From Craspedostauros australis (taxonomy: Eukaryota; Bacillariophyta; Bacillariophyceae; Mastogloiales; Achnanthaceae), in assembly GCA_026770025.1 (NCBI GenBank), contig JAMXDE010000060.1, positions 1 through 64,000 of the forward strand: DNA of 64,000 nt. The letters are read 5' to 3'. Each line of letters starts with the position of its first letter. Within the stretch, counting starts at the first letter, position 1. The position numbers and the translations under genes were made by a program. Below are positions 46,013 through 57,322 of this stretch, piece after piece. Under the pieces are notes generated by a model. The model worked only from the letters and a program-made list of their open reading frames with translations. It was not told where the DNA came from and did no database searches.

Positions 46013-49000
46013 ATGCATTCTCACTTCTACCAACGAATCCTTGCTGCTCTGGTGCTTGTGGCGCTTGCCGCTACGGCAGTGGCATCCCCGGCGTCAAGGT
46101 TGACGGTGAGTACGAGCAAGATGGCAACCGTCACTGTTGTCTCGACGCGTGGGGGCTCCTTCTTTGCTGGCATTCTCGCCTTGCCGCATCCGCATCCACA
46201 GACATACGCGTACGTGCATCCAATTCAATTACCTCATCCTCAACTCAACCATGATTCTGTACCTTGTATTATGCAATACATCACAACGCATTACATCACG
46301 TCACTTCACGTCACGTCCTTCATCACACAACCAACAACTGAATCGAACTCAATTCAGACGCATGACGCTGCCTCGAACGAACACAGTACCCTACAGGAGC
46401 CATGCCTCGTCTCGGCGCGTATCATTGGCACTGCCGACGGAACGGATGCAACTGACTTGTTTTGCATGCTCCAAGGATCCGATGAGGAAGCACATGGGCC
46501 TGTGCATATGGCCATCGAAGGGCTGACGCCGGAATGGGCCGCCGTCAACCATGCATGGCCATTTTCCTCTTCCAAGTCCACGTTGTTTCTGGAGAATGTC
46601 ATCATCGATGTCACCGACTTCTCCTTGAAGCTACCGGACTTGAAGATCATCGATGACATGACGATCGAGCATCATCAACGAAGCGAACAAAGCCATGGCC
46701 ATGGACATGGTCGTTCTCTGACCACCCCTGATGTCCGTGGTTCTGGCGACAAGAAGTTCCTCCTCATCCAGGTCGTCTTCCAAACAATTTTCACAGTTCC
46801 CAAGTCCCTCATCAAAGACGGGATCTTCGGCGCTCAGCCCAACTTCACCGACCATTTCGCGGCCATGTCTTTTGACAAGCTGAGGCTCTCCACCATGCCG
46901 ACGAATGGGGCAGATGATGGGATTTTGACAATTAGGTTTTCAAATAACGTTGATCCCGGCGCTCTCCAGGCAACAACAGTTGATAATCTCGTCCTTCAAT
47001 TTCTACGGAAGGACTTCAAGATCTATGATGACTTTGATTTCTTCTTGATCATGGTCCCTTTCTCGTTGGATAGCCGCTTTGGACGTGATTGGACCGGTAA
47101 GTGCTGACAAGGGCCACACAACTCGTATCTTCCTTATCAACATGACGCACTGGTATCGTGACGAGCTCGACCCGTGCTCATACTCCTATCTGTCCCATCT
47201 CACTCCATCGTGCCATACCATCTTTCTTCCGTGCGAATCAAACTCTCCCGATTATCAACGCGCGCACCAATGCAACTGACACATCACTGATTCACAGCGT
47301 ACGGTTATATCGACCAAAAGGTCAGCATGTACAACGGTATCAGAAACTATCCAGGCACGCACTGGGCAGCCAACCCTTCCGTCATCATCAGCAGCCTCGG
47401 TAGCAACTTCGGGCTTGGCGCTGCCAATCGGAACGGGGTGCTGGACGAAGATTCCAGGTAAGCGCAGCCAATGTGCCAGCAGAGAGAGAGACTGGACATG
47501 ATCTGTGACATTCTGCATCAATCTTTGTGGACGGATGGACGACCGGACACAAGAACGGACACAGTCGAACTTTGGAGAGAGCACATTAGACACGTCTGCC
47601 ATGTTCTGGTCCTCATCACATTGCAGGAAACCTGTTTATCGTTCGAAGCCCATCTAACCCGTCTTCGTGTATCCTCTTCCTCGTTGTTGACGTCCTCCGG
47701 TCAATGGATTCCGACCCCAACATCGACTATTATTCCGCAGCGGCGCGATGGGTGGATCACTTTATGGTCCATTCGGTAATGAAACTCTGGCCAATAAGAG
47801 AGGGTACAACGGTAAGTGCTCCTGCGCCATCGCCTTGTGGAGAGCCAGGGTTCAGATGATTCCGTTGCAGGAGGAGTCGTGTCACCTCATCACATCCGGT
47901 GCGATGCGACACTCCACGTACGCTGTCTCACCAATCATTCCCTTCTCCATCGTTTTGTTCTTTACGTCCGCGCCAAATCATTTCACACCCTCATGCTCAT
48001 GCTACAAACCTACCCCTTCAATACCATTACTCATGCGCCTGCCCCTCCGCCACACATAGGTGCCGGGAGCTGGGTGATGGGGTGGTACTCCGATCAGACC
48101 ACATTGCTCACCGGAGGTCAAGACATCGACTTCGAGGGAAGGCTCTGCGGAGTGGTCGATTATGACCCCACTGACACCAGTTTCGACGTCATCATCCGAA
48201 TTGACGATCCTGAGAGTGAATTGAACTACTACATCGCCTTCAACAGAGCCATTGGCTTCAACGCCGATTCTCCACTGGGCAGGGATCAGGTCCTCGTGAC
48301 AAGGGCACAAGACAACAACACTACAGAGGACCGATTCTCTCATCTGGAGGCCATCCTGAACATGACACAACCATCGTACAGAATTGATGCCCAGTCGTCT
48401 TTGCTGGATGGGATCGTCATTTCGGTATCCAACATCGATGATGACTCGGCCACACCCATGTGTGCGACGGTGAGCGTGAAAGGAGATTTCAGTCGATCGC
48501 CAAGTGTGGCACCATCCGTTTCTCTGGCACCATCAATGTCATCAGCCCCATCGAATGCTCCGAGTGTGACCCCTTCGTCTGTCCCAACCGAAAGTTGTGG
48601 CACGTGGGCGCCCAGAGAGTCCACCGAATTACGCTTCGATGAGCGCATTGAGTCATTCAGATTCGATGTCCGCATACTGGACAGCATCGAATTCACCGCC
48701 ATCAAGATCCCCGTGGCTCCTGAACTCACCAACATGCCATACACGATCTTCTTCCGCCCAAGCACCTGGGATGCCGATGGCAACTGGACTCAGATTGCAT
48801 CAGGAAACAACGGAGACAAGGACTCGTCTGGCTTCAGCCCTTCCCTCATATTTGATCAGCCCGTGGCGGTGTCTGCGGATGATGACATTGTATCCTTCCG
48901 CATTGACATGGCTGACAGGTTGGATATTGCGGCCTCATTATCTCCGATTGTGATCCCAGAGGGCTTCTTCGAGTGCCCAGACTGCCCATTCGAAGTATTC

Positions 49001-49909
49001 TCCGGACAAGGTAGCCTCGAAGTTGGAAACAGACCGCCCAATTTCAGCGATAAGTTCCCCGTCTTTCACTGCATCCTCGAATTCTGTCGGGATTCGGGCA
49101 CCGACATGCCAACTGGATCTGCTTCCCCCACTACGACAGCATCGCCAACAATCCAGCCATCCGCAGGCCCCTCACAGGCACCAACAGACACCTGCCGCGA
49201 CGCAAAAACAGCAGGTCTCCCAAGATTATTCTTCACTGACACGGTCGCTTCACTGCGACACGACATTCAGATTCTGGATAGCGTCGACATCACAGGCATG
49301 AGGCTTGTCCTGCCATCGATGGGGAACCAAAATTTCACAATCTTCTATCGCCCAAGTACGTGGGATGCACCCGGGAATTGGACAGAACTTGCATCGGGAA
49401 CGATCGAGGCCAGAGGTGATGGTGAATTCACAGACGTGATTGCATTCGATCAACCTTTGGCTGTGTCCGAAAGCGACGATGTGATCTCCATCCGCATCGA
49501 TACACGAACGAATTTGGGGGATGAATTCTTGAACACCATCATTCCCATCCCTTCAGACTGGATTGATTGCGACAATTGCCCATTCACTATCTTTACGGGA
49601 GCGGCGAGTGCTGTTGTCGGTGATAACCCTCCTCCTCTCTATAATAATGCCTTTGAGTACTTCATGGGTTCACTGGAATTCTGCAACGGTAACTCGAAGA
49701 TGCCGTCATCCACGCCGTCGTTCACACCGTCATCCACACCGTCATCCACGCTGTCATCCGCGCCGTCGTCCTTCCCTTCCTCCCAACCATCTTACATGCG
49801 CAGCACGAAGGGGGCGAAATCATACAAATCGGACAAGTCATCAAAGGAGAGCAAGACGAAGTCTCCCAAGTCATCCAAATCAAGCAAGTCGCCGAAGAGC
49901 CCCAAATGA
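46013..49909 (+). CDS. Gametolysin-like (peptidase M11) secreted protein without catalytic residues (5 exons)
   Basis: Exons: 46,013-46,105; 46,358-47,096; 47,298-47,457; 47,741-47,811; 48,060-49,909. All introns are GT-AG and the joins keep frame (phases 0, 1, 2, 1), giving 970 residues. A signal peptide covers about residues 1-25 (ALVLVALAATAVASP). The peptidase-like part includes YIDQKVSMYN, the zinc site region, MGGS, GSWVMGWYSDQT and YYIAFNRAIGFN, as in algal M11 proteins. At the HExxHxxGxxH position this protein has SSLGSNFGLGA (309-319), so all three zinc ligands and the glutamate are gone while Gly316 and the surrounding NFGL are kept. After a PSxxPS linker come two repeats of about 165 residues (FRPSTWDADGNWTQIASG / YRPSTWDAPGNWTELASG) and a Lys/Ser tail (KSYKSDKSSKES, SPKSSKSSKSPKSPK). 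It is probably a binding or structural relative, not a protease. Confidence 0.82.
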
Positions 49910-51592
49910 CTCAACTCAATGAGTATGGATACTCGTGCATCCAGCTCCTGTTGCAGCAATGAAGGCAGATGGTGGTCTCTCACCAGGCTGTGGTACAATC
50001 CTTGGCCATGGGATGAGGGATACCATCGAAGCTCGAGGATTGAAGAATGAACGATCTACTCCATGATATGATACATGTTATAACGTCTCCACAGAAGCAC
50101 ATACATACGTGCATTACCAATCTCCTCCGTCCGCATAGCTCGTATTATCGTATGCAGACCGCTCGCAGAATATTTCTTGTACGTATGGCAGGTGTGCTTC
50201 ACGCCATTTTGATCGGATTCATGTTTATTCCAGGGTGATACGCTTCGGGTACGAGGACTGCATGAAATCCATTCTCATACCCAGGCATTCGTATAATACA
50301 ATAGTATTTTGGACCAGGAGAAAAGAGTGAAACTGGAAGCGTTGGAAGTCTCTGGAGAGAGAGAGAGAGAAGATATCGCTTCTCGGTTCCACAGCATCTG
50401 CGTGTCGGAGAATGGTAGCATCGGCAAGTCTGCGCATGCCGCATGGAGTCGCAACGCAAACGACCGGCGGCCATGACCGGGTCTCGCGGCGTACCTCATT
50501 TCCTCCATCTTCGACCCGTGGCCTACGAATGAACGCTGTGGCGCTCCATGATCCATCCAATTGTCGCCGTTGGCACGATATCTGTAAACGGCACCAGCTC
50601 TTCCACGAGGCTCACGTACTTCAAGTTGGAGTGGACGGAGTCGCACATGGCCATCACCGATACGACCTGCACAGAATGTAAAATGCAGCAAGCCAGTGAG
50701 CGATAACACCAGTGGCTTTTGGCTTGGAGGCCAATTTTTCTGGCAACCATTGGTAACAATTGGTAATTAGTCGTATGAGTCGGTTTTGACGTAGACGCTG
50801 GTACATTTTGTACGTAAGTCCCGAACAAAAACAGGCAAGAAACAGCATCAACCGCGGTCCAACTCTCCGCACTCAGCTCGTATAGTCCATCCTGTACTCA
50901 TATTGCATTCATATTATTGCATAGCGTTTATATATACCATTCTGAAGCTTGGTGGCTGTTGCTCTCTTTCTCGGTGAGCACTGATGCCATCCATCAAGTA
51001 CCCCCATCATTCACGGATGTTTTTTGGCTTCTGGTTGGCAGGTTTTCTTGTTCTGGTTGTTCCAAAGAAGTGTTCCAACCGCCCATGACGTCATCATGAC
51101 GTAAGCGCTGGAACCAGATTTCTCCAAACTTGCCACCGAAATTGGGGATCCGAGTGGTCAAAAATCATTCCGACCTCAATGGGAGCACTAAACGCAAGCA
51201 TACCTCCGTACCATCTCACTCAAACATAATATAGATCATATAGTTGTGACCGCCTCGGAGAGAGTATTCTTAAATGATATCTATTGTACAGATTGAGCCA
51301 GATAATGCTTAGCGCGGAGACTTCAAAGATGGAGGGTCGAATTTCTCGAAAAAAGAGGCAAGATCCTACCGCACTCCTGTAGAATTCTACGTGTAGCCAA
51401 CTGTAGCCAACGATATCCAAAAAGCAACCAGTCTGTCCGTCGATCGACGGAAAAACCAAACCAAGGGGGTCAACAAACACATTAAGATCGACGAGATGGT
51501 AGTAACAACATTGTAATGTTATCACTTGTCTGGATAGCCCTGGCTCTTCAGTTTACGTAGATACGAAGAGATGGTGGATTGAGTGTCTATAA
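49910..51592. other. Intergenic region left of the intact transposon
   Basis: No supported gene. A GA microsatellite lies at about 50,356-50,374. ORFs at 50,275-50,709 (minus) and 50,412-50,681 (plus) shadow each other. Confidence 0.4.
51589..51592. repeat. Target-site duplication ATAA, left
   Basis: ATAA directly before the left terminal repeat and again directly after the right one (56,162-56,165). Confidence 0.6.
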
Positions 51593-51760
51593 GACCCATG
51601 TGAGTGAGTCGACCAACCGTTTGTAAAGTAGAGTGGCACTTTTTCTTCGATTACAACCAAACTAAGCATACCAACCAACTCATTATGGTGTCCATAGCAA
51701 CAGGAAAATTACCCAGAGCCTTGAAGTCCGTAGTTTAGGTTCTATGGACCCGTCAATGTG
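51593..51760 (+). repeat. Left terminal inverted repeat of the transposon
   Basis: Shared blocks with the right end in order: CCATGTGAGTGAGTCGACCA, TAAAGTAGAGTGGCACTTTT, TCTTCGATTACAA, TAAGCATACCAA, CAACTCATTAT, GTGTCCATAGCAACAGGAA. Confidence 0.92.
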
Positions 51761-51937
51761 CGCATTTTTCGACTACTCCTAAACTGGGCGATAGACATAC
51801 GGCAAGTTCGATCCAAAATAACGTACTGGTGTTCTTGGTTTTGGCGAATTTGTTCACATTTTGAATTATTTAGTCCTTATTTGGTTCATCCATTTTCGCC
51901 ATCAGTCTCCGTCTTATCCTCGTCCGAATCGCTTCCC

Positions 51938-52092
51938 TCACGTCTTCCGGGACCATCTCTTCGTTCTCCACGTGCCTCCTGGTGGTGTTGGCCTCACACC
52001 ACATCCTATTCTCCCTTTCCTCTTCTTCCATCTCTTCCTCTTCTTGGCTCTTCTGCTTGTCTGATGGTTGCGTACCTGTTGGTTCCGCAGCG

Positions 52093-52132
<40 letters not shown>

Positions 52133-53794
52133 GTGGTGATTGTGATGGTGACGGTGATGGTGATGCCATTTTTTGTTGTTGTCGGTCGCACTTGGCGCCA
52201 CGGTTGCTTTCTTGGCTGCGCGCTGTGCGTTGTTGTATGTTGCGGTAAGGTACGATTTCACGCGCATTGGACTTGCGTGCAACTGGATGTACCAATCGGT
52301 TTCTGTTCCCTCCAGCTCCATCAATCGGCGGTGCGCTTCGTGTTCTGTTGGTCGTTTTTTGTCCTTCTTGGCGACCATGCTCATCTCGTCCAGTTTCTGG
52401 AGTACGTACCATGGTAACTCCGCGTTGCTGCGCGTTATTTTCACTGGCCAGCCCTTCACCGCGAGTCGGGGGATTTCGGCTTCCGCGGTCTGGTCTTTCA
52501 ATTCTGCGGTGTGGTCGTGTGGTAGCTCTCCTTGCCCCATGTTCAGTGCGTCGCGAAAGACGAGCGCTTTGCTCTCCACCGCGGTAGCACCCCACTTTCG
52601 CGTCTTTTTCTTCTTCTTTGGCGATTTGGCGGTGAACGGTTCCTTTCCTGACGTGTGCGTTGCGATCGTGCGGACACCCAGCTGGTTAATTTCCCATTCT
52701 TTCCATTCAGCACACTGGATGAGAACATCGTCTGTGACACCGGATGCCACCACCAAATTGGCCTCGTCTTCTCCAAACTTGATCTCGTGCGTTTGGCGTA
52801 CCTTTTGCCCTTTCGCGCAGAAACGCTTCTTTGGCATGCCAGGGAAACTCACAACACGCCCCTCGAGGCATTCTGCATCCACCAAAACCGTGGTTGTTCC
52901 CACGATGTTGCCAGCTTCCAATGCGTTGAAAAGTTGGTGTTCCGTTTTGATGTCATTGTCCTCCAGCACGTAGGCTCGCAGTACAACAGTGATATACGCA
53001 AAGTGTGTGTCAAGGCAGCCTTTTCCTGTTTGGTCTTCGGTGTAGATCCAGGCCGCAATCTTGGGGACATTTCGCGTTCCAAGGTTCTTGTTCAGCACTG
53101 ATGTGATCAGTGGGATGTGCTCATGGCTCGCGAAACAAGACGCGTTATCGGATTGGATGACAGTTTTGGTGACTGATGGAAGCAATTTTCTCACCTGTTG
53201 TTGCACAATTTCGAGAAGCCCACCAACTTGGAGGGTGTCTTGAGTTGGCCTCCCCTTCACAATGATATCGATGAAGCGATAAGTGAATGTGTCATTGTGA
53301 CATGTGATCACCATCGCACCCAACAGAGACATGCCCTTCTTGCCCCAGTATTCTTGTTGAGCTTCGCCCTGGCCAGTTGGAAGAATTTTCTGCTTGTGGT
53401 CGAGCACCACATGCGCACGATCCTCTCTGTTGTTGATATTTTTGAGGTACTGCTCAATTTGTCCGAATTGAACCTTGCTGTGCACTTTGTGTGCCATGTA
53501 CCACAGTATTTCGTTGTTGAACCCCGGTGCGGCATTGATCATTGACTCCAATTCTGTCACGTGTTCTGCAAGGTGATCCTCCATAAGCAACGTGATGAAA
53601 GGGACATATCGGTCATCCACAAAACGCATCACCCCTGCACAACGGTTACATACTCCAGTGTGCTGTTTGTCTGTGGGGGCGCAAGGCTGTTTGTTGTTGG
53701 CAGTGGTGGTGTCATTGGCAGCAGTATCTGTCACAAAAGTGATGTCTGGAATATCAATTGTGACAGTTGGAGTGTCATTGGTGGCAGAAGCCAT
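51938..53794 (-). CDS. DDE-type transposase-like protein (ORF2)
   Basis: 618 residues, ATG at 53,794. Residues 45-55 carry C-x2-C (GVCNRC). The RNase H-like core has Asp132 (VLDHKQK), a GKKGMSLLGAMV strand (151-162), Asp216 (IQSDNASCF) and Glu253/Asp262 (TEDQTGKGCLDTHFA, 252-266). These three acidic motifs in this spacing define the DDE catalytic set of a cut-and-paste transposase family that carries the GKG-x-x-D-x-HFA signature. A basic stretch KKKKKTRK follows; the C-terminal fifth has a His-rich run, a run of 13 Gln from CAG/CAA repeats and an Arg/Lys-rich end. The start overlaps the end of ORF1 by 64 bases in another frame. No internal stop or frameshift was seen. Confidence 0.8.
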
Positions 53795-55503
53795 GTCATT
53801 TGTTCAGTGATCTTCTTCCTGAGCTTGTGCTTGTTCGTACATGTTCTGGTTGGTTGGGATTGTTTTGTCGTTGTCTTCTTCTTCTCGTTGGGCGTGAGCG
53901 CGAATTGAGCTGAGTGGAGTGGGTCATCACACTCCATCTGCATGTGTGATGCTGTGAATTCCCATTTGACGAAGACAACAAGAAGTTCCAATGAGTACAA
54001 AAGAGACTTGGCTGTGCGCAGATGACGGGAAATCACGTCATTCTCGTCCTTAGCGCTGTTTGTTGTGGGATACTTAGCCTTCAAAAGTGTGACAAGGCGC
54101 GATATCGTGCGTTTGAGAGTGAGCATCGCCAGCAAGAAGTGGCTCTCGAAGGAAGACAGCCCTGTGTTTGCTTTGCCATGTCGTGTTAGTAGCTGCGTCA
54201 TCTCTTTGAATGCTGGTTCGCCCACTGGGTTGGTAGTCGTCGTCTTGTACATGTCGAATAGTGCCATGATGCTTTTGCCTCCACGATCGAAGACTGGAAC
54301 GTTTTCGAATACGACGCCTTCCCACTCCACTGCGTGGCACAAGCCAGCCTTGTACGTGGTCGTAGTGCAGAGAAACGACACCACACCAGACAAAGCACAT
54401 GCAGTCACACGGTATTGAAGAACTTTGGGAGGAACGGTTTCCCCATCGCTCAACATGTCATGGCAACGATGCAATGTGCTAAGTTGGCTTTTTGTGACAG
54501 TTAATCGATTACCATGTACACGCACGCGTTGTTCCTCTGGCAATCCATTGACATATCCAGTGAGAATGTCTGTGCATGTTGTTAGAGACGCAGACTGCGC
54601 GAGAACAGCTCTCGCGCAGAGGTGCATGAGCTTGCTCCCTCCAACACATATGCGGTACAGATTTGGTGCAAGTGTCGTTGGTGGCAGTGGTTGACCAGCT
54701 CGGACAAATTGCACCACCTCATGCATCTGGCAAGTCGGTGTCGGTTGCTTTGGGAGCAACACATCCCAGAGCGCAGAAGCAATTGGTGCCCACAGCCGTT
54801 TGATGTTGCTCCAGACTTGCCGATCGTGTTTTCCGCCGAGTACGAAGCCCGTCTTCGGCATAGAGTCGAACACTTTTGGAGATAGGCCCGACTTGACCAA
54901 CCCTGCGACGCCGGCCAACGCATCGCGACGCCATCCTCTCACCGTTTTCTTGGTGATTCTGTTGCGGCCTGTTCGCCTCTTCCTGCGATCACGGCCATCC
55001 ACATAGTCGTCGTCGCTGTCAACATCAACTTGCTCGGAAGCGCCTCCAGCGACAGCGTTTGCGTGCTGTGCAGTGCTTGCGCGGGTAGTTGGTTTGGCAG
55101 GAGACTCAATGGGAGGTGGCACGTTCACACTGATGTCTACCACTGTGATAGCACCGACACCTTGTCCAACCGTACGCAGTGTGACCATTGGTGTATCAAA
55201 GATGACACCAGCCGCACTGGACAGGCGCACGTCAACGCGCAAGTTAGCGGCATCGACATGTGCCAAAGTTGGAACAAGGTTGCTGTCCACTGGAAGCATT
55301 GGCTTCACCTCGATCGCGTGAGTGATGTCGGTGGGCTTCCGCAATCCAGTAGACAGCTTGTCAGGCAACAGCTGCTCACGAGTAGGTGCCAAGTTGCCAT
55401 CCGAATCAAAAGGAGAATCGAGAGGGGCAGCACAGGAACGAGGCTTCTTACGAGGAGACGGGCTTTCGCCCTTGATTGTTGCTTTGGCGGGGATGGAGGA
55501 CAT
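53731..55503 (-). CDS. Transposon ORF1, accessory or N-terminal transposase protein
   Basis: 590 residues from ATG 55,503 (MSSIPAKATIKGES); the frame is open a further 44 codons upstream, but that stretch is low-complexity and contains a TTGA microsatellite, so the inner ATG is preferred. Visible features: a basic nuclear-signal-like DGRDRRKRRTGRNR, then a long helical region with GWRRDALAGVAGLVKSG, LAPNLYRIC and YVNGLPEEQRVRVHGNRLTV. No known domain is claimed. It lies immediately upstream of ORF2 and overlaps it by 64 bases, so it may supply the DNA-binding half of the transposase, either as a separate protein or through a spliced or shifted fusion. Confidence 0.7.
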   Translation of the reverse strand: MSSIPAKATIKGESPSPRKKPRSCAAPLDSPFDSDGNLAPTREQLLPDKLSTGLRKPTDITHAIEVKPMLPVDSNLVPTLAHVDAANLRVDVRLSSAAGVIFDTPMVTLRTVGQGVGAITVVDISVNVPPPIESPAKPTTRASTAQHANAVAGGASEQVDVDSDDDYVDGRDRRKRRTGRNRITKKTVRGWRRDALAGVAGLVKSGLSPKVFDSMPKTGFVLGGKHDRQVWSNIKRLWAPIASALWDVLLPKQPTPTCQMHEVVQFVRAGQPLPPTTLAPNLYRICVGGSKLMHLCARAVLAQSASLTTCTDILTGYVNGLPEEQRVRVHGNRLTVTKSQLSTLHRCHDMLSDGETVPPKVLQYRVTACALSGVVSFLCTTTTYKAGLCHAVEWEGVVFENVPVFDRGGKSIMALFDMYKTTTTNPVGEPAFKEMTQLLTRHGKANTGLSSFESHFLLAMLTLKRTISRLVTLLKAKYPTTNSAKDENDVISRHLRTAKSLLYSLELLVVFVKWEFTASHMQMECDDPLHSAQFALTPNEKKKTTTKQSQPTRTCTNKHKLRKKITEQMTWLLPPMTLQLSQLIFQTSLL

Positions 55504-55993
55504 GATGTTGATGGTAGCAAAGGAGGTTGATTGATTGATTGATTGATCGATGAATGGCACTGGAGAACGCTGAATGAAAGCGGGTGGAGGAGGTGATGCC
55601 GATAGAGGTGTTGGATGCAGCAGCGAGAACAACAACCGCCAATGTCACTAGTGCTCTCACTACTCATACTACAACCGCAGCAAAAACAGATACAATGAGC
55701 ATTGCATCAGCGGAGGAAGCTTTGGAATGAAGCAAAAAATGTGACGGTTTTTGTGTCGGCGTGGCGACGATGTGTGCGTGCGCATGTGATGATGTGTGTG
55801 ATGTCCACAAGTGGAAAATGTCATTCGATTCCGGAGCAGCTAACGTTGTTTAACGTGTTCCAAACGAACGAGGAGGAAGGAAAAAGCTGGAGACACTAAC
55901 GTGAATGGACACCTTCCATTATTAACTCAGAATAGCAAAGAACCTTCGACAAAACTACATTGTGGAACACTACGTTTGACCCAAACGATTCCA

Positions 55994-56161
55994 AATATTT
56001 GATGGTCCATACAACTTAAACTGTAAACTTTAAGTTTCTGGGAAATGTTCCTGTTGCTATGGACACTATAATGAGTTGATTGGTATGCTTAGATTGCTTG
56101 TAATCGAAGAAAAAGTGCCACTCTACTTTACCAACGGCTGGTCGACTCACTCACATGGCTC
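55994..56161 (-). repeat. Right terminal inverted repeat of the transposon
   Basis: Inverted partner of 51,593-51,760. In plus orientation it ends CTGGTCGACTCACTCACATGGCTC at 56,161, followed by ATAA. Confidence 0.92.
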
Positions 56162-56165
56162 ATAA
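56162..56165. repeat. Target-site duplication ATAA, right
   Basis: Direct repeat of 51,589-51,592. Confidence 0.6.
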
Positions 56166-56200
56166 ATTCTCTGTTTCTCCATCTGACACAGACTCCCACA

Positions 56201-57322
56201 AGCTTGTTACAATTGTATCCTTTTCCAAAGTCTGCGCCGACATCTTTGGACACACACATGAGATCACCGCACGATTGCACGCCTGAGCACACGGCAAGCG
56301 CATCGCACAAGTTGAAGATTTCTACAGATTCGGAAACAGATGGCATCTGAACAATCAAAAGCTGGCGAGGTATCTGCGGCACCATCCGAAGGAGGGCCCA
56401 GCACACAGGAAGAGAAGTTGACGCAATGGTAAGAATTCACGCGTTGGTTGTTACAAGCGCAATGCAAATATTGTGCGTGTGGGCCACTGCATTGCGCTAT
56501 GTAAGCGATGCAGGATCCTACATTGCCGCCTGCAACGCTCCTCTAGTCACAATCCTGATGTCGCAGCACTCTCGTCTTCTTTCGAGCCGTACAAAATTAC
56601 CATTGTTCCATGCCAACGCCTTACCTGACATATGATACCGTTTGTTTTCGCACACACAATTGCAATACCATGTCCATTCCCCCACCGCACGGCACAACAC
56701 GATACAACACGCCGACGACAGTCTCCTGGGGCAATATAGATTCTGCGTCGGCGCAGTGGGCTTGGGAACCGCGTACTCTCTGCGATACAAGAAGGGTCTG
56801 ATTCCAATGATCGCGGCCGGTGCTGTTGGGACGACAGCCGACATGGCGTACGGGTATTTCATCGAGTGCGCGGAATTCCGATCCGCGGCATCAGGCAGCG
56901 ATCAGTCGAAAGAATGAATGGAGGGCAGTGCACTTTGATCCAATCAACTGACCCAACGTGAATCTGAAATGGCGGTGGGCGGTGGATGGTGTTTGGTTGG
57001 GAGGAGGGAAAGATTGGGCGGAATGAGACTGAGGAGACCGCCATGTCCTTCGTCATCATCCGCAACAGAATCAATTTCAAACTGTTTCGTTCAGACAGAT
57101 TGGCAGAACACCCGTCGATACTCAACACTCAAGCGACTATTGCCGTCCCTGAATTCCCATCAACAAGTATAATAGGAACTTGTATTGAACATATCATAAA
57201 ATAGTTCCGTGGATCACATCCACTCCATCTCCCCCTCTATCTGTCTATCTCTCTTTCCTTGAGGTCTCCGTTTGGCCTTGCTTCTTGATCTTTCTCCATC
57301 TCCCACCGACAGATCTCGACAG
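56201..57322 (+). repeat. Segmental duplication, copy 2
   Basis: Same-orientation copy of 43,600-44,787, about 97-98% identical by eye. It lacks the 85-base piece after AGCTTGTTACAAT and has a small extra CCATCTCCCC insertion near 57,225. It begins about 40 bases from the right end of the transposon. Confidence 0.92.
56340..56917 (+). CDS. Small glycine-rich membrane protein, copy 2 (2 exons)
   Basis: Exon 1 is 56,340-56,428 and exon 2 is 56,722-56,917, with the same exon lengths (89 and 196), intron length (293) and phase as copy 1. The predicted protein appears identical to that of 43,818-44,395; the few base differences within the exons are silent (for example GCG to GCA in exon 1). Keeping the coding sequence while the intron and flanks differ suggests either very recent duplication or selection on both copies. 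Confidence 0.7.

Larger units (their letters stand above)
51593..56161 (-). mobile_element. Apparently complete DNA transposon, 4,569 bp, two ORFs
   Basis: Bounded by long inverted repeats (51,593 rightward; 56,161 leftward) that begin GACCCATGTGAGTGAGTCGACC and GAGCCATGTGAG and stay alignable for about 165 bases with roughly 15-20% differences. It is flanked by ATAA on both sides. Two long uninterrupted minus-strand ORFs fill the interior. ORF2 has a DDE-type core. Intact ORFs, terminal repeats and target duplication together suggest a fairly recent insertion. The superfamily is not named here; the DxK...SDNA...TExQxGKG-LDxHFA motif set recurs in algal and oomycete elements. Confidence 0.88.

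Noticed and set aside
47628-47740. Earlier acceptor for exon 4 of the gametolysin-like gene (after TTGCAG near 47,629)
   Set aside because: It puts the downstream MGGSLYGP...YNGAGSW segment out of frame; the acceptor at 47,740 keeps frame and family sequence.
52073-52140. CAG/CAA repeat as a separate microsatellite feature
   Set aside because: It is the coding sequence of the polyglutamine run in transposon ORF2.
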